From contig CAZKUN010000010.1 in the NCBI GenBank assembly GCA_964555935.1, forward strand, positions 15,371 through 79,370: 64,000 bases of DNA. Reading direction: 5' to 3'. Under the pieces are notes generated by a model. It was not told where the DNA came from and did not search any database. It saw nothing but the letters and a program-made list of their open reading frames with translations. Positions within the stretch are counted from its first letter, which is position 1, and the number at the start of each line of letters is the position of its first letter. The stretch comes from CAZKUN01 sp964555935 (GTDB taxonomy: Bacteria; Armatimonadota; Zipacnadia; Zipacnadales; VGFC01). The translations under genes and the position numbers were made by a program. Positions 7,862 through 16,294 of the stretch are shown in pieces.

Positions 7862-9820
7862 ATGACAAGCTGGCGTGTTCTCCACATTGTCAGCCGCGCA
7901 ACAGGCGCGTGCCTGGCGTTCCTCTGCCTGACACCCGCTTCCGCCTGGGCGCTCACGACGCACCAGACGGAGACGCTCATGCTCATCGAACGAGAGTGGC
8001 GCTACCTGAGCGATCGCTGCGAGGAAACAACGCAGGTTCTTGGCGAGCTGCCGAGGCTCGCGGAGATCCTCGAAGAAGCGCGCGGGATTCAGGAACGCTC
8101 CGAGGCGAGCGACGAAGCGCTGCTGTCAGACAGGCGTGAACTCGCGGAGCGGCTTGGGTCGCTGTCGGCGGAGGTGAATCGCATCGCGGCCCCGGGCGGG
8201 GAGTTTGCCGCCACCTTTGTCGAGCCGTACGAGCGTTTCAGCCCGACCTACGTGCCGGCCGCGGAGCCGGCTGAGACGTTTCGCATCGTGGCGCTGCCCG
8301 GCGAGTACCACGCGGCGGCCATCGCGCTGACCAACTGCACGGACCGGAGCGCGCGGTACAAGATCGACCTCCAGGGGCTGAGGGGTCGACACTTCGACGT
8401 CGACATCCGCCAGCACGTGTTCGTCGGGGACTGGTACTACAAGGGCAAGAAGCGGCTCGCCGACCCGCTGACGCTGCTTCCGAGGCGGGGCGAGACGTGG
8501 GAGGTGTCCGTGCCGGCCGGGCAGACCGTGAAGCTCCACATCGGCATCCGTGTCGGCGTGCGGGCACGTGGGTCGCATCGAGCGTCCGTGAGCATAACCA
8601 CGCGAGCCGGCGAGCGCGCCGAGATGAATCTCCGCGTCCAGATTCTGCCGGCCCCGCCGCCAACAGACTCCCCCTTCGAGCACCTCGCCTTCATCTACCC
8701 CAACTCGAGCTTCGCGGGCAAGTTCCCCGAACTCGCGGGGGAAGACCTCGGCGCCCACGGCGTGACGATGATGGAGTTCCCGCACATGCCGCCCGCGAGC
8801 TTCTCCGCGGACGGCGAGTTGCTGGAGGCGGACTTCTCCACCCACGAACGGTGGTTGCTGGCTTACGGCCCCCACGTCCGTCGAATGATGATCTTCTGGT
8901 GGAGTGACTTGACGGCGGAGGACGGGACTGAGTGGGAACTCCTCACCCCGCCGTGGCGGCGGGCATTCGTCAACCTACTCCGGGCGTGGTTTGCCAGGGC
9001 GGCCGAACTCGGGTACGGCATGGATCGATTCGTGATCCTGCCGCGCGACGAGGCGCATTCGAGCACGCTCGCGGCCTCGCCCGACGAGAGTATTGCCGTC
9101 ACGACCGAGACGATGGCGTTCCTCAAGAGCGAGATCCCCGACCTGCCGGCAATCATGACGCTGAGCTACTACGCCTACCCGGCCGACGTCCGGGCCATGC
9201 TGCCACACCTGGACATCGCCGTAGTCATTCATCCCTACATCGAGCAACTCGCCGCCAAATACGCGCCGGCAGACTACAGCCCCCGGCAGGCGTGGATCGA
9301 TGAGATCTCCCCGATGCTGCGGGAGCGGCACGCGGACAGCCAGATGACCATGCTCAGTTACCACGTAGCGACGGGCAGAAGCGATAGCGTGCTGCACTAC
9401 AACTACGCCTACCCGATCCTGATGGTCGGCCAGGGCATCGACGGCGTCTCGCACTGGGCCTACAACAACGTCCGCGGCAGCTCTTGGCACGCGTGGGACG
9501 ACGGTTGGCTGGACTACCTGTTCGTGTACGACGGATCCGAGGATCACCGCACAGCCCGCCGCTACAACCCCACCGGCGAGAAGCTCGTCCCCTCCGTCCG
9601 CTGGGAATCGCTGCGGGCGGGAATCCAGACAGCCAAGCTCTTGCTGAGCCTCAGGGAGGCCGCGGAAGACGGCACGCTCACCGGGCCTCAGGCCGCCCAG
9701 GTCATCCAGCTTCTGAACGAGGCCCGCGAGCGTTACGAAGGGCAAGAGGATCTGACGTCTGCCTGGGTGAGCGACACGGGCGACAGGGCGCGGTTGGTCT
9801 ACTCGGACGCCGCCCGATAG
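7862..9820 (+). CDS. Secreted DUF4091/GH123-like glycoside hydrolase
   Basis: This 652-residue exported protein has a signal peptide (CLAFLCLTPASAWALT region), then a helical segment (about 35-105), a beta-sandwich (about 130-265) and a TIM-barrel-like region (about 270-560). The barrel carries WWSDLTAEDGTEW, DRFVILPRDEAHSS (acidic pair after a strand end, as in GH123/DUF4091 enzymes) and a late strand with SHWAYNNVRGSSW. The C-terminal block VPSVRWESLRAGIQTAKLL is the DUF4091 signature. The family cleaves N-acetylhexosamine or related sugars in known cases; the actual substrate is not deducible. An AGGAG site lies 12 nt upstream of the start. Confidence 0.65.
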   Translation: MTSWRVLHIVSRATGACLAFLCLTPASAWALTTHQTETLMLIEREWRYLSDRCEETTQVLGELPRLAEILEEARGIQERSEASDEALLSDRRELAERLGSLSAEVNRIAAPGGEFAATFVEPYERFSPTYVPAAEPAETFRIVALPGEYHAAAIALTNCTDRSARYKIDLQGLRGRHFDVDIRQHVFVGDWYYKGKKRLADPLTLLPRRGETWEVSVPAGQTVKLHIGIRVGVRARGSHRASVSITTRAGERAEMNLRVQILPAPPPTDSPFEHLAFIYPNSSFAGKFPELAGEDLGAHGVTMMEFPHMPPASFSADGELLEADFSTHERWLLAYGPHVRRMMIFWWSDLTAEDGTEWELLTPPWRRAFVNLLRAWFARAAELGYGMDRFVILPRDEAHSSTLAASPDESIAVTTETMAFLKSEIPDLPAIMTLSYYAYPADVRAMLPHLDIAVVIHPYIEQLAAKYAPADYSPRQAWIDEISPMLRERHADSQMTMLSYHVATGRSDSVLHYNYAYPILMVGQGIDGVSHWAYNNVRGSSWHAWDDGWLDYLFVYDGSEDHRTARRYNPTGEKLVPSVRWESLRAGIQTAKLLLSLREAAEDGTLTGPQAAQVIQLLNEARERYEGQEDLTSAWVSDTGDRARLVYSDAAR

Positions 9821-9956
9821 CGCGCGCGTCAAACAAACGCAGGCGTTGGCGTAGGTCTGCGCGATGCGGTTGGCGAACGACCGGAGCCATGGCGGGCCGT
9901 GAAACTCAGAAACCGGGAACGCCCCTCCCGCGAGGGACCCCGGAGGTCAGTCCGAA

Positions 9957-11255
9957 ATGGAGGCGCGCAACGTGTCCAATCTCGCGATAGATGGTGGTCC
10001 AAAGACCGTTACGGCGGCGATGGATGATACGTTCCCCAAGATCAGCGATGTGGAGAAGGCGCACGTAAACGCCGCCCTGGATGACTTCAACGGGGCGTAC
10101 GCGGAACTCGACAAGTTCGACGAGGAGTACCGCGAGTACACCGGCACCAAGCACGCGCTTTGCATGTGCAACGGGACGGCAACCTTGCACTCGGCGATCT
10201 TCGCCGCGGGGGCGCGCGCCGGGACGGAGGTCATCGTCCCATCGGTTACCTGGCACGCGAGCATCACGCCGATCTTGCACTGCAACGCAACGCCCGTATT
10301 CTGCGAGGTCGACCCGGAGACGTTCTGCGCCGATCCGGAGGATGTCAAGAGCCGGATCACCGATAAGACCGCCGCCATTGTCGTCACGCACGTGTACGGC
10401 AACCCGGCGGACATGGACGCGTTCCTGGAGATCGTAGACGGGACCGACATCACGCTGATCGAGGACGCGTCCCACGCGCATGGCGCGACGTGGGGCGGCA
10501 AGATGGTCGGCTCCGTCGGACACATCGGGTGCTTCAGCCTGCAGGGCAGCAAAGCCGTGACCGGGTTTGAGGTCGGCGTCGCGACGACCGACGATGACGT
10601 GCTGTACGACCGCATGCTGGCGCTCGGGCAGTACGGCCGGTGCGGGGCGCTCTGGCAGACGGACCGGTTTGCGGACCTGCGCAACATGGGGCTGGGCATC
10701 AAGTACCGGGCGAACCCCTTGGGCATCGCCATGGCCCGCGGCGGCCTGAAGCGCCTGCCGGAGCTGAACAGGAAACGGATGGCCTGGTTCAACAGGCTCG
10801 ATGACATGCTCAACGGGATACCTGGAGTCATGCCTCAGCAGACATACCCAAAGGCCACGCGGGGCGGGATGCTGCTCTACACGGGAACGGTCGATCCGGA
10901 GGTCATCGGCGCGCCGGTCTCGATCATCCTCGAGGCATTGGTCGCGGAGGGCGTGAGCACGACACCGGAGATCACTCCCTTTGGCTATGGCGTGATGCAC
11001 CTCGAGCCCCTCTTCAACGACTTCCCGCTCGACGACCTCGGCGGGCATTGGTCCGACCTGCCACCGGGAGCCCGCCAGCCCATGATGGGGCCGGGCTCGT
11101 TGCCGATCAGCGAGAGAGTGCACGCAACGTGCTTCTGGCTCTCCACGCCCGTTGACCCCAGCCCCGAGTGGGTCGATCAGACGGCGGAGGCCTTCAAGAA
11201 GGTAGCCTCCAGCGGCGAGCGGCTGGCCGAGATCGCCCAGGCGCGAGAGGGATAG
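9957..11255 (+). CDS. DegT/DnrJ/EryC1/StrS-family PLP aminotransferase
   Basis: A 432-residue fold-type I PLP enzyme of the sugar aminotransferase/AHBA synthase family. Visible signatures: AGARAGTEVIVPSVTWHASI (strand and turn after the cofactor loop), NATPVFCEVDPETFCADP, LIEDASHAHGATW (the Asp that holds the pyridine nitrogen) and CFSLQGSKAVTGFEVGVATT, with the Schiff-base Lys near residue 199. A GGAGG site lies upstream of ATG 9957. Members aminate keto-sugars or act on cyclitols. It lies inside a secreted-hydrolase gene run rather than with nucleotide-sugar genes, so its product is unclear. Confidence 0.85.
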   Translation: MEARNVSNLAIDGGPKTVTAAMDDTFPKISDVEKAHVNAALDDFNGAYAELDKFDEEYREYTGTKHALCMCNGTATLHSAIFAAGARAGTEVIVPSVTWHASITPILHCNATPVFCEVDPETFCADPEDVKSRITDKTAAIVVTHVYGNPADMDAFLEIVDGTDITLIEDASHAHGATWGGKMVGSVGHIGCFSLQGSKAVTGFEVGVATTDDDVLYDRMLALGQYGRCGALWQTDRFADLRNMGLGIKYRANPLGIAMARGGLKRLPELNRKRMAWFNRLDDMLNGIPGVMPQQTYPKATRGGMLLYTGTVDPEVIGAPVSIILEALVAEGVSTTPEITPFGYGVMHLEPLFNDFPLDDLGGHWSDLPPGARQPMMGPGSLPISERVHATCFWLSTPVDPSPEWVDQTAEAFKKVASSGERLAEIAQAREG

Positions 11256-11265
11256 GCGAGCCCAC

Positions 11266-12870
11266 ATGCGCGCGAAGAAGAGAGTCCGAATGCTGATGAT
11301 CGCGACCGTCGCGGGACCATTGCTGCTGGCATCATGTGGCGCCCAGGACGGCCCGGTCGGCGTCGCGGTCGTGAGTGGCCCAACCGTCCTGCACGCCAAC
11401 ACGTGCGACCACTGGGGCGGGCACACTTACCCGTACGTCGTGCAGGGGGAGCGGCACGTCTTCTGGACGGCCACGCTGCACGAGCCGGAAGAGCGCGCGG
11501 ATGGCGAGAAGAAATACCCCACTCAGGTCGTCGGGCAGTACCCCCTGCCCGGCACCGGCGGCCGGCCCGCCATCCACACCATAACCGTCGAGGATCCGGA
11601 CCTCTTCTATGCCGTCGAGCCGATGCTGTTCCGGACGCCTGACGGCTACCTCCACATGCTCGTGGGTAGCTACCACTCGACCGACGACCCGCTCTTCACG
11701 CCGGGCCGCATCCGTTACTACCGCAGCGCCCGACCGGAGGATGTCACCGAGTGGGTCGAGCGGACGGAACTGATCGCCCTTACCGACATCTACAAGTCGT
11801 TCCATCTGCGGATGAACGTGGCTGTCACGCCCGACGGCGAGCGGGCCGTGATTGCCGTGCTTGCCATCTCGCCCGGGGGCGACCCCGTTCCCTGGAACAC
11901 GCCCCTGATTCTCCGCGGCCGGCGCGACGGATTGGACTTCCGGTTTGAGGAGCCGTTCAAATACCACGACCCGATCCCGTTCTTCTACCCCCAGGTTGCC
12001 GCGCTACCCGCCGGCATCGTGATGACGGGCGAGGTGTGGCACGAATTGGAGGACACGAGCAGCCTGCTCCTCCATCTGGACTGGGAGGGCAACGTGCTCC
12101 ATGAGGAGACGCTGCCCTCGGCCGACGAGAAGGGCACTCACTTCGCCTACGACTTGCGCCCGCTCGAGCCGGGCGAATGGGGCCGCCTGGGCATCTACCA
12201 ACGCAGCGTCCCCGAAGAGGGGACGCCGTCTCATCAGTTCCTCACTTACGACGTTGCGGCCCGGGAACTGAAGGTCGTGCAGAACACTCCCGTGGAGATC
12301 GGCTTCAGCAACTTCGGCAAGTGGCTGCACATCTCGCCCGAGCGGTCCGTGTTCATCAACAACCCCATGCAGGGCCAGTACTACGCGTGGGAGGGCGACA
12401 TCCTGGGTGGCGGAGAGATCACCAAGTACCCCTTGCCGCGCACCAATCCGCTGGAACTCGGGTACCTGAACAGCGGGTCCGCTCTCATTCCCACTCCCCT
12501 CAACGGATCGGTCGCAACCCCCGGCACCACATACCTCGTGTCAGACGCCTCGGAGCCGGGCAGGGACTGGGAGGGGCGCGGGCCGCAATCCCTGTTGCTG
12601 TGGGAGCTGAAGCTGGGCGACCAAGACCCGTCCGAGGAGGGACATGCCCCCGATCCGCATGTTGGCTGTCGGCTGGCTACTCATCTCCGCCCTGGCGGCG
12701 TCCGCGCAAGAGAACGTCGCCCTCGGGAAGCCGTACGTTCTGCATCCCCAGCCCAACTACCAGCATACAAAGAACGACCCTCACGCCCTCACCCGGCTCA
12801 CCGACGGCGAGTACACGACCACAGAGGAGGGCCAGTTCTGGACCAAGCAGACCACGGTCGGCTGGTCTAA
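11266..12870 (+). CDS. Lipoprotein with propeller-like repeats, apparent read-through C-terminus
   Basis: This protein begins with a lipobox signal (MLMIATVAGPLLLASC), so it is probably lipid-anchored. The body repeats Asp/Trp/Tyr-containing beta blocks (HLRMNVAVTPDGERAVIAVL; PFKYHDPIPFFYPQVAALP; TTYLVSDASEPGRDWEGR) that suggest a beta-propeller of sialidase or GH43 type; no catalytic triad is assigned. The natural end is probably near 12605-12640, after LLLWELKLGDQD: the last ~75 residues turn Arg/Pro/His-rich and lie over the next gene, whose start has its own good ribosome site. A lost stop or a small indel is likely. The ORF end is given as found. Confidence 0.6.
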   Translation: MRAKKRVRMLMIATVAGPLLLASCGAQDGPVGVAVVSGPTVLHANTCDHWGGHTYPYVVQGERHVFWTATLHEPEERADGEKKYPTQVVGQYPLPGTGGRPAIHTITVEDPDLFYAVEPMLFRTPDGYLHMLVGSYHSTDDPLFTPGRIRYYRSARPEDVTEWVERTELIALTDIYKSFHLRMNVAVTPDGERAVIAVLAISPGGDPVPWNTPLILRGRRDGLDFRFEEPFKYHDPIPFFYPQVAALPAGIVMTGEVWHELEDTSSLLLHLDWEGNVLHEETLPSADEKGTHFAYDLRPLEPGEWGRLGIYQRSVPEEGTPSHQFLTYDVAARELKVVQNTPVEIGFSNFGKWLHISPERSVFINNPMQGQYYAWEGDILGGGEITKYPLPRTNPLELGYLNSGSALIPTPLNGSVATPGTTYLVSDASEPGRDWEGRGPQSLLLWELKLGDQDPSEEGHAPDPHVGCRLATHLRPGGVRARERRPREAVRSASPAQLPAYKERPSRPHPAHRRRVHDHRGGPVLDQADHGRLV

Positions 12871-13615
12871 CCCCACCGCGGAGATCACGCTGGACCTGGG
12901 CGAGCATTACGCCATTCGCGGCGTGCTGCTGGGCACTGTCGTCGCCACCGGAACGGACGTGCAGTTGCCAGAGCGCGTCGAGGTTCTCGTCAGCGTAAAC
13001 GGGAGAGACTACCACCTGGCGGGCGACCTGGTGGAGATGGACGAGCGACCGCGCCCCGTTGGGTACAACCAGGCGTTTCGCTTGCAGACCGACCAGCTCA
13101 TGGTCCACGGGCGGTACGTGAAGCTGATAGTCCACAAGGGCGGTCGGTACTTCATCTTCGCCGATGAGATCGAGGTCTTCCGCGGAATCGACGCCTGGAA
13201 GACCGAGCGCCCGCTGCCCGGCCCGGCCATCGAGTACCCCATGACCTTGCTGGAGAACCCGTTCAGCCTGGCCTACAGGGCGCGGCTAGACCGAGACCTC
13301 AGGGACGCCCGGTTGGCGATCGAGCAGACGGACGCGCCGCCTGACCTCCGTGCCGAATGGCTTGCCGAAGCCGACACGATTGAGCAGGCCATGGGCGCCC
13401 TGCCGGAACTCCGAACATCGGCGGAATTCCGCGCGACCTTCCCCCTCGACGAGATCCACGCCCGCACCTACGCCCTACATGGTTCGCTTCGCGCCGAGCA
13501 GGGACACGACGCGCTCGTGGCCTGGCGCGCCGATCCCTGGGACTACCTGCCGGGCCCCGCCACCTTGCCCGAAGAACCTCCCCCGCCGGAGGTCAGCGTG
13601 ACCGCCATGCTGTGA
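12644..13615 (+). CDS. Secreted discoidin (F5/8 type C)-domain protein
   Basis: A 323-residue exported protein. The ATG at 12644 follows GAGGAGGG and starts a signal peptide (MLAVGWLLISALAASAQ). The first ~170 residues form an F5/8 type C-like carbohydrate-binding sandwich: NVALGKPYVLHPQPN, LTDGEYTT, AEITLDLGEHYAIRGVLLG, VEVLVSVNGRDYHLAGDL, GRYVKLIVHKGGRYFIFADE, IEVF. The C-terminal ~140 residues are helical and charged, unlike the longer multi-domain relatives, so it may be a carbohydrate-binding adaptor rather than an enzyme. Its start overlaps the tail of the upstream ORF by 227 bp, and its end overlaps the antisense Tat-protein ORF by 141 bp; both overlaps are suspicious. Confidence 0.65.
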   Translation: MPPIRMLAVGWLLISALAASAQENVALGKPYVLHPQPNYQHTKNDPHALTRLTDGEYTTTEEGQFWTKQTTVGWSNPTAEITLDLGEHYAIRGVLLGTVVATGTDVQLPERVEVLVSVNGRDYHLAGDLVEMDERPRPVGYNQAFRLQTDQLMVHGRYVKLIVHKGGRYFIFADEIEVFRGIDAWKTERPLPGPAIEYPMTLLENPFSLAYRARLDRDLRDARLAIEQTDAPPDLRAEWLAEADTIEQAMGALPELRTSAEFRATFPLDEIHARTYALHGSLRAEQGHDALVAWRADPWDYLPGPATLPEEPPPPEVSVTAML

Positions 13616-14656
13616 GCTTGCACGGTAGATGCGACCAGCGCCGGTCCATTCGCATCCGCCGTGCGAATCTACAGCGCTGTTGTACATCGGCACGATGACG
13701 GGGATCAGGGCCCGGTAGTGCTCCGGGTAGGTGTAGATGATGATGTTGTAGCCTCGGAGTCTGGCCTCGATGTGCGCGGGAAGCTGAGGACTCTCCTGGA
13801 GCAGGTCGCCGTACCAGTAGGTGAGGTGCTGTCGCCAGTTCAGGACGATGGAATCGTGGTGGTGACGGATGTAGGTTGGCCAGTAGGCGGTGTCAGACTC
13901 GGCATCGAACCACACGCGGAGAATCGGCACGGCGTGGGTGCCGTCGGTGATCTCGAAGTACCCGCCTGCGTCCTGCATCGGTTTGAGGATGTCAATGGCG
14001 GTGAGCGTGCGCTTGAGGGCTTCCTTTGGGGGGCGAGCTGCCGCCCCGCTCCTGATTCCCGCGCCATCCGCGAACGTGTAGCTGGCGAGCACGGCCAGCC
14101 GGTCATGGAGTTCGGCTCTGAAGAACTCACCCATGAACATGTACAGGCGTCCCAGGGCGTGGTTCACCCGCCCGGCGAGTTCCACGAAGTCCGGGGCGAT
14201 CGAGGCGGCGTTCGGGTGCTGTTCCGTGTACTTGGTCCAGGATTCGGTGTCGAAGGGCGGTTCACTGTCGGCTTCGCCCCGGAAGGCGCCGAAGCTGCGG
14301 ATCAGGTCCTCGACGGACTTGTAGCCACGGGCTTGGACGTGGCGGTCCATCTTGCGGAGGGTGTCGCTCCACCAGGCCTCCGCGCTCTCGGGGCCGACGC
14401 AGTTGGCGACGTAGAACTGCTCGAAGCCCGCGTAGAACCCCCGCCAGTAGTCATCCTTGGCCTCAGCCAGTTCGGTACGGACCTCATCCAGGCGTTGTGG
14501 GGGAATGCCGCGCATCCCCTTCTCGATGTAGGCATCGAGGCGATCTCTGAGGCTCTCAGCCTGCGCTCCGCCTGCGACCAGCGCTCCGCCTGCGACCAGC
14601 GCGCCGCCGGCACCAGCCAGGGCGCCGATGAACCGGCGCCGCCCGATGTCTCCCAT
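13475..14656 (-). CDS. Tat-exported protein of unknown function, with odd C-terminus
   Basis: This 393-residue protein starts at the ATG at 14656, giving a twin-arginine signal (RRRFIGALAGAGG) with a short tandem duplication GGALVAGGALVAGG, encoded by an imperfect 18-bp direct repeat near 14571-14605. The mature part is helical and aromatic (DDYWRGFYAGFEQFYVANCV; ALGRLYMFMGEFFRAELHD; WRQHLTYWYGDLLQ). No family is recognised. After the segment ending PVIVPMYNSA the frame runs through a 50-bp palindromic repeat (13618-13667) and then antisense through the end of the discoidin gene. The last ~65 residues are low-complexity and probably not native, as if the true 3' end had been replaced by the repeat. 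Confidence 0.55.
   Translation of the reverse strand: MGDIGRRRFIGALAGAGGALVAGGALVAGGAQAESLRDRLDAYIEKGMRGIPPQRLDEVRTELAEAKDDYWRGFYAGFEQFYVANCVGPESAEAWWSDTLRKMDRHVQARGYKSVEDLIRSFGAFRGEADSEPPFDTESWTKYTEQHPNAASIAPDFVELAGRVNHALGRLYMFMGEFFRAELHDRLAVLASYTFADGAGIRSGAAARPPKEALKRTLTAIDILKPMQDAGGYFEITDGTHAVPILRVWFDAESDTAYWPTYIRHHHDSIVLNWRQHLTYWYGDLLQESPQLPAHIEARLRGYNIIIYTYPEHYRALIPVIVPMYNSAVDSHGGCEWTGAGRIYRASSQHGGHADLRRGRFFGQGGGARQVVPGIGAPGHERVVSLLGAKRTM
13618..13667. repeat. Imperfect palindrome, left copy of a pair bracketing the phage block
   Basis: TTGCACG at the left pairs imperfectly with CGTGCGAA at the right, and ATGCG with CGCAT inside; GTAG follows the left arm. Its first 25 bp match, in inverted orientation and at 22 of 25 positions, the repeat at 29080-29104 on the other side of the Mu-like block. 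It begins 3 bp after the discoidin-gene stop codon. Confidence 0.6.
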
Positions 14657-14881
14657 GTTGTCTCGCCTCCTCAGCGACGATGGTTCGGCTTGGGAACACG
14701 GAGGACCTGCCGGAGGCGAGACGGCAAAGTCCACCCATCTTGGCCTTTGTAGGCGGGACTGTCCACGGGGAGCCGAGCGCCGCATCCTTGGCTGAACGGT
14801 CAGTCACTCGTCGCAACGCGTCACCATCCAGGCTGCAGAAGCCCCACGCCCGCGTCGCGGCCAATATGACGCGCGGAATCA

Positions 14882-14912
14882 CAACGGCCCGGAACTCATC
14901 GCCCGGGCCGTT
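14882..14912. terminator. Perfect 10-bp stem hairpin downstream of the repressor gene
   Basis: AACGGCCCGG at 14882-14891 pairs with CCGGGCCGTT at 14903-14912 (11-nt loop). It lies 33 bp beyond the repressor stop codon and would end leftward transcription from the phage block. The surrounding gap 14657-14944 has no credible gene and should contain the left edge of the element, but no clear transposon end was found in it. Confidence 0.45.
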
Positions 14913-14944
14913 CCATTCTTATTGTCGTCTCTCGCCGTCATCCA

Positions 14945-15490
14945 TCACGTCTCATCCGTCTGCGTCCTCAGCTTCGCCTTCCATTTCTCGTGCCGCGTTT
15001 CCATGAGCACGCGAAGCCAGTCCTCCGCCGTCCATGTCCACACCTTGTAGGCCTCTCTCCCGCTGCCCGGCTCGGAGTACGACTTCAGTTCCTGCAACTC
15101 GGTGGCCGTCATCACCATCCCGCTCTCAATGAGGTCGTTCAGGCCCTGCGGCATCGCCTCTTCGTCGGCATCCGGATCGTAGCTCCCCACGCCTGAGGTC
15201 GGCTCATCGACATCCACCGCCGGCTCGCCCCGCGGCCGCGGGGCGCCGTGCTTCAGATCCTCTTCACTCAGCTCGATCTCGCCCAGGAAATACGCCGCCG
15301 GCACCCGGAAGATCCGTCCCCAGTCCACCATGCGAGCGATGGGCGGCACGGTGTCTCCTTTTTCCCATTGGGACACCAGTGTCTGGCCAGCCTTGGGCTC
15401 GCACAGTTTCCCCAAGGCCTCCTGATTCAGGCCTCGTGCTTTCCGGAGGCGTCTGAGGCGCTCACCAATGCGGCTGGTATCGTCGTCCAC
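14945..15490 (-). CDS. XRE-family phage repressor-like regulator
   Basis: About 181 residues with an N-terminal lambda-repressor-type HTH: RIGERLRRLRKARGLNQEAL, then a turn with GQTLVSQWEKGDTVPP, and helix 5 ending AAYFLGEI. A long acidic linker (about 85-120) and a C-terminal segment with TWTAEDWLRVLMETRHEKW follow; no LexA-type Ser/Lys peptidase is seen. A GTG start at 15490 is preferred, with AGGGA upstream on the minus strand; a TTG at 15514 in the same frame is possible but would begin over the rightward -35 box. Position and divergence from the early genes make it the candidate lysogeny repressor. Confidence 0.7.
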   Translation of the reverse strand: MDDDTSRIGERLRRLRKARGLNQEALGKLCEPKAGQTLVSQWEKGDTVPPIARMVDWGRIFRVPAAYFLGEIELSEEDLKHGAPRPRGEPAVDVDEPTSGVGSYDPDADEEAMPQGLNDLIESGMVMTATELQELKSYSEPGSGREAYKVWTWTAEDWLRVLMETRHEKWKAKLRTQTDET

Positions 15491-15507
15491 AATACCACTT
15501 TCCCTGG

Positions 15508-15536
15508 TTGCCAAACACCAGTTCGACTGTTATACT
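15508..15536 (+). promoter_or_regulatory. Early rightward promoter, overlapping the repressor control region
   Basis: TTGCCA at 15508-15513 and TATACT at 15531-15536 are separated by exactly 17 bp and lie 51 bp before the start of the Cro/Ner-like gene. On the opposite strand TATAAC overlaps the same -10 region with TTGCAG 15 bp away, so leftward and rightward promoters face each other over shared bases, as in a lysis/lysogeny switch. Operator repeats were not resolved. Confidence 0.6.
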
Positions 15537-15586
15537 GCCGACTGCTCATCTGCAATCACCAGCGTTACTGTTGCTCGGAGCCCGCG

Positions 15587-15814
15587 ATGCCCACACCGAA
15601 CGCCTCCGCCAAAGCACTGCGCGACGCGCGACTTAGGGCAGGCCTATCGCAAGTTGACGTCGCCGGCAAACTAGGCGTTACGCAAGGCGCTGTCAGCAAC
15701 CACGAATGTGGTCAGAACGGCTTGTCCCTCCGAACAGCGCTTGCATACGCTGATCTCTATGGTGTCTCTGTCGACAGCCTGACGGTAAGAAGATCGTCCA
15801 AGACCGCTGCGTAA
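15587..15814 (+). CDS. Small XRE/Cro-like regulator
   Basis: A 75-residue protein that is essentially one helix-turn-helix domain: AKALRDARLRAGLSQVDVAG, KLGVTQGAVSNHECGQNGLS, RTALAYADLYGVSVDSLTV. The ATG at 15587 has GGAG 8 nt upstream. The residues around VTQGAVSNHE form the turn and recognition helix. Its place directly opposite the repressor, at the head of the early operon, is that of Ner in Mu or Cro in lambda: it would bind the shared 15490-15587 region and shut off one of the divergent promoters. The role is inferred from position and domain. Confidence 0.75.
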   Translation: MPTPNASAKALRDARLRAGLSQVDVAGKLGVTQGAVSNHECGQNGLSLRTALAYADLYGVSVDSLTVRRSSKTAA

Positions 15815-15831
15815 GAGGATGATGATCAATA

Positions 15832-16290
15832 GTGCATGCCTCGCCTGCGACACCATCGTTCGACAGAAGTAATAATAGTCACGCTGGTATTCCGTGTCAA
15901 GGTCGCGGGCTTCTCACGCTCAGCGACGTCTCGCATGTGATCAGCAATGCGACAGGCCTTCGTGTCGGCTACGCCCGAGTCTACGAACTCCTCATCACCC
16001 GCGGGCCCTTGCACCGCCCCGACGGCTCACCCATCCGCCCTCTGCGCCGTCGCATCGGCCGCCGCCGCCGCACCGGTCGCACACGCCGTCTCCGTCCCGT
16101 CGCCACCTGGACGGTCGATGTCACCGACATCCCTCACATCGCCAACCGCCTCGGTGTCACCATCACGCTCGAGGAAGTGGTCGAGCACATCGCCGGCGTG
16201 GCTACACTGGAAGGTCGCCACACCGACGAGATCAGCCGACCCGTCGTCCCCGCCTCCGACGTCGCCGTCGATGCCGCCAGCCAGAGGTAA
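15832..16290 (+). CDS. Hypothetical early protein before the transposase
   Basis: A possible protein of up to 152 residues. The credible part starts near LLTLSDVSHVISNATGLRVG, followed by ARVYELLITRGPLHRPDGSP, an Arg-rich stretch (RRRIGRRRRTGRTRRLRP) and WTVDVTDIPHIANRLGVTIT. This could be two DNA-binding segments joined by a basic linker, as in Mor/Ner-type early regulators, but no family is recognised. The ATG at 15832 has no convincing ribosome site and the first ~25 residues look non-native, so the real start may be internal. It ends 4 bp before the transposase start, which supports translation through this interval. Confidence 0.4.
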   Translation: MHASPATPSFDRSNNSHAGIPCQGRGLLTLSDVSHVISNATGLRVGYARVYELLITRGPLHRPDGSPIRPLRRRIGRRRRTGRTRRLRPVATWTVDVTDIPHIANRLGVTITLEEVVEHIAGVATLEGRHTDEISRPVVPASDVAVDAASQR

Positions 16291-16294
16291 CCCG

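Noticed and set aside
14571..14605. Short tandem repeat of about 18 bp near GCCTGCGACCAGCGCTCC as a possible array.
   Set aside because: Only two copies, in frame within the Tat signal peptide; a simple duplication (GGALVA twice).
14657..14944. Classical Mu-type left end with TG terminus and matching right end.
   Set aside because: No sequence here could be matched convincingly to 28972-29250; TG and CA dinucleotides alone are not evidence.
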